Shown piece after piece: positions 28,479 to 35,877 of a DNA stretch of 35,877 bases. A program made the translations under genes and the position numbers. Position 1 is the first letter of the stretch. Each line of letters starts with the position of its first letter. Below the pieces are notes generated by a model that made no database searches, had not been told where the DNA came from, and was given only the letters and a program-made list of their open reading frames with translations. Source of the DNA: an uncultured Ignavibacterium sp. GTDB lineage: Bacteria; Bacteroidota; Ignavibacteria; Ignavibacteriales; Ignavibacteriaceae. The stretch spans positions 1 through 35,877 of the forward strand of contig CAKZLD010000171.1 of the NCBI GenBank assembly GCA_937125135.1, read 5' to 3'.

Positions 28479-31279
28479 TAAAAATAATTACTTCAATCAT
28501 TATCTGGTCAAGTTTAATTATAGCTCAAGTTCCCGGTAGTCTTAGTGGAACAATTAAGGATAAAGCTTCTGGAGAAGGATTGCCAGGAGTTAACATTGTT
28601 CTCAAAGGAACTTATTATGGTGCTGCTACTGACTTAAATGGCAGATATAATATTCCTTCTATAAATCCGGGAAATTATACTGTGGAGATTTCCTTAATTG
28701 GCTACAAAACAGTTCAATTTACAGGAATACAAATCGTTTCAAATCAAACTAAAAAAATTGACGTCGAATTAGAAGAGACAGTTTTAACTTTAGGTCAGGA
28801 TGTTGTAGTCGTTGGTGAAAAGCCTTTGATGGATGTTGAGGAAACTCAAAGTAAAAAATCTATATCAAGAGAAGAGATTGAAATAGCTATTATTGAAAAT
28901 ATAACCGACCTTGTAAGTCAACAAGCTGGAGTAATAAAATCAGATAATGCTATTCATATCAGAGGTGGAAGATCATACGAAAATGCTTTTTTATTAGATG
29001 GGGTTTCGGTGCAGGATCCATTGGCTGGAACAGGATTCGGTCTTCAACTTTCTGCAAATGCTTTAGAAGAAGTTGAAGTTATCACAGGAGGTTATAATGC
29101 GGAATTTGGGCAGGCAACTTCTGGTGTGGTTAACGTTAGAACTCGTGAAGGTGGATCAAAGTATCACGGTTATCTTTCTTACAAAAGAGATAACTTTGGT
29201 TCAACTTCTTCATACAATATTTTTAATATAGATATTACAGAAGCAAATTTCAGTGGCCCAGAACCTATAACTTCTTTTGTGTTGCCAGCAATCGGAATAG
29301 ACATTCCAGGAGAGCTTACTTTCTTCGGAAGTTTTTATGGCGGTTTCAGCGACGGAATTACTCAAGGTTACTTTAAACCAAAAGCAAAACAACTATATTC
29401 ATCAACATTTTACGGAAGTAGGTTTGCTCCAAAATCAGAAAATAGTTGGTTCTGGATGGGGAAACTAACTTACAAATATTCACCCACATTGAAATTTAAT
29501 TATTCTTTTAATCAGTCTGTCAATATCAATCAGAATTCTCAATCACTTCAATCTAATCTTGAATATGTTGAGCCAAGTCCGGGTTATCAATATGAATTTC
29601 AATACATTCTCGATAATGCAAACACATTCACTCATAATAATAAATATCATACTTTTACGCTGACTCACACATTGAATTCAAAAACTTTCTATGAGTTGAA
29701 ATTCAGTAACTACTTTACTAATCTTAGAGCAGATGCTAATGGTAAAAGTTGGAAAGAATACGTAGAGCCAAAAGATATCACAAGTTTCCCAATTGAATAT
29801 TTTAACTTAAACAGAGATACTATTGGAGTAATTCCTGGAGATGGATTCTGGGATATAGGCAATCCATTTACGTGGAGAGACCATTTCGTTCAGGAATTTT
29901 CTGTGCGAGGCGATTTAACAAGTTTCTTCGACGAGAAAAATAAATTCAAAGCTGGATTTGATCTAAGATTTCAGGAAATGCAGGTAATTGATATTTACAA
30001 ACCTTGGATTGGTGAACTTGGACTAAATAATGATCTTTATAGAGTTTTTCCTGCACTCGGTTCGTTTTATGCTCAGGATAATATCAATTTTAGTGGAATG
30101 ATTTTGAATTTCGGTTTAAGGTTAGATTATTGGTTCCCCGGAAAATATGTAGATGATGCTATTGAAAATCCTGAAGTTGTAACTATACCGGATGAAACAA
30201 GAAAAAGATATAAAGAAAATTCATTTAGCTTTTTTGGAAACAGAAAATTTAAAGCCAGATTGAGCCCACGTTTGGGAATTTCCCATCCAGTATCGGATAA
30301 TCAGACTTTGTTTTTCTCTTACGGACATTTTAGTAAATGGCCAAAACCACAATTTGTTTATGCAAAATTAAGTCCGGCCAATGCTAAATCTTCATTTCAA
30401 AGATTTGGAAATCCAAACTTGAATCCGGAAACAACAGTGGCTTATGAACTTGGACTACGAACTCAATTTACAAATGATGATGTTCTTACTGTTACAGCTT
30501 ATTACAAAGATATTTTTGATTATGTGAGCACAAGAACTGCAAGAATTACTTCAGCACGATTTGCTACACAAAGATTTATAACTTATGTTAATACAGACTA
30601 TGCCCGTTCAAGAGGAATAGAACTCGAATTCAAAAAAAGAATAGCAAAATGGTTTACTGGAAATGCTTCATTTGCATATTCAATTGTTACCGGTAAAAGT
30701 TCCAGTGCAGATGAAGGAGTGTTAGTTCTAACCGGTGATCTCGACGAATCAATTAAAGAAGAATATGTTACATGGGATAGACCAATAAACGCTTCATTAT
30801 CTCTGAACTTTTATGTAGAAAAAGGGAATCCTCTTTTCGGATTTGCTCCCGGTATTTTAGATGATTATAATGTTTACTTGAGATTTTTCTACCAGTCAGG
30901 TAAAAGATACACACCAGCTGTATTTACAAATTCTTATCAGACTAATGGCAGACCAATTTATGAGTTTATCAGAAGTGAAAGAAATTCAAAACTTGGTGAT
31001 GATTGGTTCTGGGTGGATTTGAACTTTGAAAAGTATATTTCAATAGACAAGCTTAAATTTTCGGTATTTATTGAAGTAAATAATCTTTTTGATTTTAAGA
31101 ATTCAGCCATAATAAATCCTGTTACTGGTAAAGCTTATGAATTGGGAGACCCGGTTCCGAATAGTTGGAATGACCCAAATTATCCCGATTTACAAGCACC
31201 AATAAATCCTTATCCTTTTAATCCGGCAAGGTATCTTACAAAAAGAAATATCAAGTTCGGAATAAGTTTTAGATTTTAA
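28475..31279 (+). CDS. TonB-dependent receptor with N-terminal carboxypeptidase-regulatory-like domain
   Basis: 934 aa; GSLSGTIKDKASGEGLPGVNIVLKGTYYGAATDLNGRYNIPSINPGNYTVEISLIGYK, plug (HIRGGRSYENAFLLDGVSVQDPLAG…EVEVITGGYNAEFGQATSGVVNVRTREGG) and terminal FGISFRF. Overlaps the upstream gene by 4 nt. Confidence 0.93.
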   Translation: MIKIITSIIIWSSLIIAQVPGSLSGTIKDKASGEGLPGVNIVLKGTYYGAATDLNGRYNIPSINPGNYTVEISLIGYKTVQFTGIQIVSNQTKKIDVELEETVLTLGQDVVVVGEKPLMDVEETQSKKSISREEIEIAIIENITDLVSQQAGVIKSDNAIHIRGGRSYENAFLLDGVSVQDPLAGTGFGLQLSANALEEVEVITGGYNAEFGQATSGVVNVRTREGGSKYHGYLSYKRDNFGSTSSYNIFNIDITEANFSGPEPITSFVLPAIGIDIPGELTFFGSFYGGFSDGITQGYFKPKAKQLYSSTFYGSRFAPKSENSWFWMGKLTYKYSPTLKFNYSFNQSVNINQNSQSLQSNLEYVEPSPGYQYEFQYILDNANTFTHNNKYHTFTLTHTLNSKTFYELKFSNYFTNLRADANGKSWKEYVEPKDITSFPIEYFNLNRDTIGVIPGDGFWDIGNPFTWRDHFVQEFSVRGDLTSFFDEKNKFKAGFDLRFQEMQVIDIYKPWIGELGLNNDLYRVFPALGSFYAQDNINFSGMILNFGLRLDYWFPGKYVDDAIENPEVVTIPDETRKRYKENSFSFFGNRKFKARLSPRLGISHPVSDNQTLFFSYGHFSKWPKPQFVYAKLSPANAKSSFQRFGNPNLNPETTVAYELGLRTQFTNDDVLTVTAYYKDIFDYVSTRTARITSARFATQRFITYVNTDYARSRGIELEFKKRIAKWFTGNASFAYSIVTGKSSSADEGVLVLTGDLDESIKEEYVTWDRPINASLSLNFYVEKGNPLFGFAPGILDDYNVYLRFFYQSGKRYTPAVFTNSYQTNGRPIYEFIRSERNSKLGDDWFWVDLNFEKYISIDKLKFSVFIEVNNLFDFKNSAIINPVTGKAYELGDPVPNSWNDPNYPDLQAPINPYPFNPARYLTKRNIKFGISFRF

Positions 31280-31544
31280 CTTGAGCAAATGGGAAATACT
31301 TATTCAAAAATCCATATTCATATAGTTATAGTGGTGAAATACAGAATTGCTCTTATTGATGAGTAATGGAAACAAAAATTGTTTTAATAAAAAGTATTTG
31401 TAGAATTTGATTTTAGAACTTTTGGTGAAATAAATAAAAAGAATACAAAATTCAAATAACTTTAGATATTGATTGTATTAGGAGACTATATAAAAAAGTT
31501 CTGTTAAGAATTTGATTTTGGTAAAAATAAAACCAAGAAATAAA

Positions 31545-31558
31545 ATCCCTATAGGGAT
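31545..31558. repeat. Perfect 14-bp palindrome ATCCCTATAGGGAT
   Basis: The sequence is its own reverse complement, sits in the only long gap of the surface locus and is followed by GAAATATTCG. Confidence 0.6.
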
Positions 31559-31605
31559 GAAATATTCGCATAAAGAATTAAAAAAAGATTTAATACAGTA
31601 GATTT

Positions 31606-32586
31606 ATGAAAATAAAATATTTTTTAATTATCATTTTAATACTTCAGTCCAACACTGTTTTCGCTCAGCTTTTTCCGATTCTAGGTGGACAGAGAGCTGG
31701 AATATCAACTGCACAGTTTCTTAAAATTGGAGTAGGTGGTCGAGCAACAGCAATGGGTGATGCTTTTGTAGCCATTGCAAATGATGCGTCTGCATTATAT
31801 TGGAATCCTGCAGGACTGACACAGTTTCAGAATAATCAGGTTTTCTTTTCTCACAATAAATGGCTTGTTGATATTAACCACGATTTTCTCGGAGCAGTTT
31901 ATCATTTAGATGAAACAAATTCCCTCGGAATTTCTTTAACAGCACTTACAATGCAGAAAATGCCTGTTACAACTGAATTCGCTCCTTTTGGAACCGGAGA
32001 ATATTTCGGTTTCAGTGATTTGGCAATTGGTATTTCGTATTCAAGAAAAATGACAGAACAATTCAGTTTTGGAGCGACTATCAGATATATGGAAGAAACT
32101 CTGGACAAGCTAAAGATGAGAGGAGTTCTCGTTGATTTAGGAACATTTTATTGGACTGGGCTTGGCTCTACAAGATTTGCGGTTGCCGTAACAAATTTTG
32201 GTAGTAATCTTGCGCCAGATGGTAAAGTGGTCTTAATCGGAAAAAGAGAAGTATCTAATTGGCAGGATTTTGCACCACCCACAATGTTTAGAATTGGTTT
32301 TGCTTTTGAACCATATCAGGATGAACAACACAGAATAACATCATCGGTACAATTGAACCATCCAAATGATAATAGTGAAAATGTATCTACAGGATTTGAA
32401 TATTCGTGGTCAGAAATTCTCTATTTACGTTTAGGTTATAAATTTAATGTAGAAGAACAAAACTATACTTTTGGTGCAGGAGTAAATCTTCCACTTGAAA
32501 TAGCAAATTTTACTTTCGATTACGCCTATTCAAACTTCACAAGATTAGGCTCAGCACATAGATTTTCAATTTTATTAGGATTATGA
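31606..32586 (+). CDS. PorV/PorQ family outer-membrane protein
   Basis: 326 aa; signal peptide and AGISTAQFLKIGVGGRATAMGDAFVAIANDASALYWNPAGLTQF, the PorV/PorQ family N-terminal motif. Predicted beta-barrel ending HRFSILLGL. Confidence 0.88.
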   Translation: MKIKYFLIIILILQSNTVFAQLFPILGGQRAGISTAQFLKIGVGGRATAMGDAFVAIANDASALYWNPAGLTQFQNNQVFFSHNKWLVDINHDFLGAVYHLDETNSLGISLTALTMQKMPVTTEFAPFGTGEYFGFSDLAIGISYSRKMTEQFSFGATIRYMEETLDKLKMRGVLVDLGTFYWTGLGSTRFAVAVTNFGSNLAPDGKVVLIGKREVSNWQDFAPPTMFRIGFAFEPYQDEQHRITSSVQLNHPNDNSENVSTGFEYSWSEILYLRLGYKFNVEEQNYTFGAGVNLPLEIANFTFDYAYSNFTRLGSAHRFSILLGL

Positions 32587-33677
32587 AAAAATATATTATT
32601 AAAACAGTTTTATCGTTTTCTCTTTTTATCTCACTTGCAATCTTAATTTTAATCTTTCCAAGCTGTGCAGATAAATTTGAGCTTCCAACTGACACAGGAG
32701 GACTTGGAAATATTGCAGGAGATACAGTTTATATTCAGATAAATCCACCGTGGCAGGGATTCAACAAACCACAAGCTGTTTATATCGGAAATGAACCATT
32801 TGTTTACGTTGCTGATACCGATAACAACAGAATTGTAATGATGAATCTTGCTGGAACTGTTCTTGGAACAAGAGAAATAAAAAAACCGATTGAAATAGCT
32901 CAGGATTATCAATTGAATTTAATTGTCTGTGCTGAATTTGATACTCTCGGACAGACCTTCTCTGCAGTGTACAAAATTGATCTTGTATCTGCTTCCCACA
33001 ATATTGAGAATGCTCCAATTACAAGACTACTTCCAAGACCGAATGTTGCATCTGATTTAAATACTTTGATTAAATATACTGGTGTTGCTGTGTTTTATGA
33101 TAATTCTTTTTATGTGGCAAGAACTGGTCCTAATAATTCCAGTATTTTTAATCCAGATAATTCAATTTTGATTTTTCAGAAAAAAATATTAAACGATGGA
33201 AGTAAAAAGGATACTCTCATCGGAAGACTTCCTTCGCTTGAACCTACTGGAACAGGTATTCTTTCAACTAATAATATTAGTTCATTGACTACTTTCAAGC
33301 GTCGGAATATTGATTTTATAATGACATTAACCGGAAACACTAGTTTCAAAGCACAGTGGCTTTACTATAATTACGCTTCAGAAACACCTGGATATGAAAG
33401 CCGTTTATCACCTAATTCAAATAAGATGATGCTGCCGAATAAATTTATTCGTCCTGAAGGAGTTACTGTCGATAACTTTGGTAATATTTACATTGCAGAT
33501 GCAGATAAAGACAGTATTTATAAGTTTAATTCATTCGGAGATGAACTTCAATCTTTTGGTGGAGCAAATATCTTTAAGGAGCCATATTCAGTAGCCTTTT
33601 TCGATAAAACCCTATACGTTGCCGATAGGGGAAATAATAGAATTTTACGTTTCATATTATCAACGGATTTAAGATGA
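32583..33677 (+). CDS. NHL-repeat/beta-propeller lipoprotein
   Basis: 364 aa; lipobox-like LIFPSC and repeats FVYVADTDNNRIVMMNLAG, GNIYIADADKDSIYKFNSFGD, TLYVADRGNNRILRF. Confidence 0.83.
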   Translation: MKKYIIKTVLSFSLFISLAILILIFPSCADKFELPTDTGGLGNIAGDTVYIQINPPWQGFNKPQAVYIGNEPFVYVADTDNNRIVMMNLAGTVLGTREIKKPIEIAQDYQLNLIVCAEFDTLGQTFSAVYKIDLVSASHNIENAPITRLLPRPNVASDLNTLIKYTGVAVFYDNSFYVARTGPNNSSIFNPDNSILIFQKKILNDGSKKDTLIGRLPSLEPTGTGILSTNNISSLTTFKRRNIDFIMTLTGNTSFKAQWLYYNYASETPGYESRLSPNSNKMMLPNKFIRPEGVTVDNFGNIYIADADKDSIYKFNSFGDELQSFGGANIFKEPYSVAFFDKTLYVADRGNNRILRFILSTDLR

Positions 33678-35877
33678 AAAAAATCATATTCTTTTTTGTT
33701 ATTCTGTTCTCCATTTTTATAAATTCTCAAGTAATAACTTCAATAGCTGATTTGAAGAATAATAATCCAAATGGAGTTCCTCTTGATACAGGACAAGTCT
33801 TCACTATTGCAGGTATTGTAACATCATCCAATCAGTTCGGAACAAATGGACCTGGTTCGATTCAAGATGTAACCGGAGGAATTTCAATTTTTGGTTCAGG
33901 TTTCGTAGGTCAGGTTTCAATTGGTGATTCTGTTACTGTAACTTCAACTCTGACACATTTCAATGGATTAACTCAACTTGATTTCAGAAGAGCTGGTTCA
34001 TCTTTCACAAAGCATTCATCAAACAGATATTTTGATACCACTATCGTTACAATTTCGCAAATTGCCTCTCAGCAATGGAATGGTTTTGAAGAATTTGAAA
34101 GTAGAATAATCAGAATTAACAACGTAACTATTCAAGGAACAGGAAATTTTGCATCAGCGACAAATTACAATATTACGGACGCAACCGGAACCCTTTCCGC
34201 CGGTTTGAGAATTGATAATGATGTCAGTTCAATAATTGGTCAACCAATTCCACAATCTCCAATTGATATTATTGGGATTCTTGGGCAATTTAAAACATCT
34301 CCACCTTATAATTCGGGTTATCAGATTCTCCCAAGATTCATAAATGATTTAGTGTTTGATAATTCTCCTTTAGTATTAAATCCTGTAGTCGCAAGTAATA
34401 TTACTTCAAATGGTTTTACTGTTTATTTTAACACTGTCAGACCGGGAAATAGTCAAGTAAAATATGGACTCACTCCATCTTTAGAACTTGACTCAGTAGT
34501 AATTCCGGGAAGTACTACAACTCACGTTGTTCAAATTACAAATCTTCAACCCGGTACTTTGTATTATTTCCGTGCTTATTCTGAAAATTCATTTGGAAAG
34601 AGTTATAGTTCAATTCAATCTGTTTCGACTGCTTCCTCGAATCCGAGTCTGGGAACAATAAACATTTATTTCAATTTTTCTGTTGATACAACTGTTGCTA
34701 TACCTGGGAATGCAGCAAAAGGCAACGTAAATTTTACTCAAAAACTTATTGAAAGAATAAATGCTGCTACACATTCCATTGATATGGCTTTGTATAGTTT
34801 CTTTGATTTACCAAATATAGCTGATGCACTTGTGGCTGCTAAAAATAGGGGAGTGAAAATAAGATTCGTTTATGATAATAGAACAACTCAGAATAGTGTA
34901 CAGACTTTGATAAACAACGGTATTCCTGTTCTTAAAAGAACCTCCGGGTTAAATGGAATTATGCACAATAAATTTTTTATTTTTGATGCGCGTGATACTA
35001 TTGCAACAAATGATTGGTTATGGACAGGTTCTTGGAATGTTTCTGCTCTTGAAACTGGCTGGGAAAATAATGTCGTTGAAATAAATGATCCTACAATCAC
35101 TCAAGCATATAAAATCGAATTCGAAGAAATGTGGGGTGGAAGCGGAGAACAACCAAATCCTTCAAATGCAAAATTTGGAATTCAGAAAACAGATAATACA
35201 CCTCATACTTTCAATATTGGTGGGAGAACGGTAAGAGTTTATTTCAGTCCTTCTGATGGTACAATTGGAAAAATAAATAATGTTATTAATACTGCTAATA
35301 AGGATATTTATTTCGCTACTTACGCTTTCACACGCTCTGATATTGCAACAGCAATGAATAATAGATTTAATGCAGGAGCAAATGATATTAGAGGTATTGT
35401 TGATCAGGTAAATACAACTGGCAGTCAGTATAATTTTCTCGCATCTTTTGCTGAAATGTTTCCAAATGTAGGAAATACTTTGCATCATAAATATGGAATT
35501 GTGGATGCAACTCAACCAAACTCAGTACCTACTGTAATTACTGGTTCAGCAAATTGGTCAAACGCTGCTGCAAATGATAATGATGAAAACATAATTATAA
35601 TTGAAGACTTGTTGATTGCGAATCAATATATGCAGGAATTCAAACGCAGATACAATGAATCAGGAGGTACACGTTCTTTCATAGTTCCTCTTTCAACTGA
35701 AAATTTTGCTAATTCAGAGATGTTATCAGATTTTACTGTATATCAAAACTTCCCAAATCCTTTCGGCTCAGCTTCTCATTCAAGCAATCCAAATACTTCA
35801 ATTCATTTCGATGTTTTTCGACCCGGAAATTATAAGGTTATTGTGTATGATTTACTTGGCAGGGAAATCAAAACACT
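33674..35877 (+). CDS. Secreted phospholipase D-like protein with OB-like and Fn3-like regions and a T9SS sorting domain (3' end beyond window)
   Basis: Open frame from ATG 33674 (ATGA overlap with the upstream stop) to the window edge, absent from the ORF track. MKKIIFFFVILFSIFINSQVITS signal peptide; HNKFFIFD (codons from 34964) and HHKYGIVD (codons from 35483) are two HxKx4D motifs in the same frame; C-terminal LSDFTVYQNFPNPFGS…YDLLGREIKT. Confidence 0.88.
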   Translation, partial: MKKIIFFFVILFSIFINSQVITSIADLKNNNPNGVPLDTGQVFTIAGIVTSSNQFGTNGPGSIQDVTGGISIFGSGFVGQVSIGDSVTVTSTLTHFNGLTQLDFRRAGSSFTKHSSNRYFDTTIVTISQIASQQWNGFEEFESRIIRINNVTIQGTGNFASATNYNITDATGTLSAGLRIDNDVSSIIGQPIPQSPIDIIGILGQFKTSPPYNSGYQILPRFINDLVFDNSPLVLNPVVASNITSNGFTVYFNTVRPGNSQVKYGLTPSLELDSVVIPGSTTTHVVQITNLQPGTLYYFRAYSENSFGKSYSSIQSVSTASSNPSLGTINIYFNFSVDTTVAIPGNAAKGNVNFTQKLIERINAATHSIDMALYSFFDLPNIADALVAAKNRGVKIRFVYDNRTTQNSVQTLINNGIPVLKRTSGLNGIMHNKFFIFDARDTIATNDWLWTGSWNVSALETGWENNVVEINDPTITQAYKIEFEEMWGGSGEQPNPSNAKFGIQKTDNTPHTFNIGGRTVRVYFSPSDGTIGKINNVINTANKDIYFATYAFTRSDIATAMNNRFNAGANDIRGIVDQVNTTGSQYNFLASFAEMFPNVGNTLHHKYGIVDATQPNSVPTVITGSANWSNAAANDNDENIIIIEDLLIANQYMQEFKRRYNESGGTRSFIVPLSTENFANSEMLSDFTVYQNFPNPFGSASHSSNPNTSIHFDVFRPGNYKVIVYDLLGREIKT

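Noticed and set aside
31545-31558. Palindrome as a Rho-independent terminator for the TonB-dependent receptor
   Set aside because: No loop or T-tract follows, and it lies about 265 bp after the stop. A repeat or protein-binding site is more plausible.
28475-32586. SusC/SusD polysaccharide utilisation locus
   Set aside because: No SusD-like lipoprotein and no glycoside hydrolase, sulfatase or polysaccharide lyase recognised nearby.
32649-33018. Two overlapping minus-strand ORFs (87 and 85 aa)
   Set aside because: Both are shadows of the NHL-repeat lipoprotein and their compositions are not protein-like.
35162-35515. 117-aa minus-strand ORF in the track
   Set aside because: Cys/Ser/Ile-rich, antisense to the PLD-like frame that contains the second HKD motif. 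The + frame is clearly the coding one.
1-35877. CRISPR array, prophage, intact insertion sequence or known defence system
   Set aside because: No regularly spaced repeats, transposase, integrase, phage structural genes or recognisable defence domains found by reading. The PLD protein has a signal peptide and sorting domain, arguing against an intracellular defence role.

Overview
The window is AT-rich and looks like Bacteroidota/Ignavibacteria-type DNA. Supporting signs are TAnnTTTG-like promoter boxes, T9SS C-terminal sorting domains, a PorV/PorQ-family protein, a UpxY-like NusG paralogue and a fused E1 alpha/beta 2-oxoacid dehydrogenase. From left to right it contains: (i) the tail of an unidentified CDS with a strong terminator; (ii) asnS followed tightly by nuoJKLMN, an NAD(P)H-hydrate repair enzyme and a VanZ-like protein; (iii) tonB with a terminator; (iv) an orphan UpxY/NusG-like gene converging on a minus-strand pair of secreted transglutaminase-like and SH3-NlpC/P60 proteins; (v) a DUF5009/HGSNAT-like membrane acyltransferase and a lipocalin; (vi) a decayed PQQ/beta-propeller pseudogene not in the ORF track; (vii) a compact lpd-lipB-E1(alpha/beta fusion)-E2-lipA cluster; (viii) a ~13 kb surface/secretion locus with two T9SS-type cargo proteins, a lipoprotein with a GATase-like C-terminal region, a TonB-dependent receptor, a PorV-like protein, an NHL-repeat lipoprotein, and an ORF running off the window end that the ORF track omits. 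That last ORF encodes an N-terminal OB-like region, an Fn3-like region, a two-HKD phospholipase D-like region and a T9SS sorting domain. The best candidate for something under-described is (viii), possibly an extracellular phosphodiesterase/nuclease locus with its own receptor and PorV paralogue. Its function is inference. I saw no CRISPR array, intact transposon, rRNA or tRNA.
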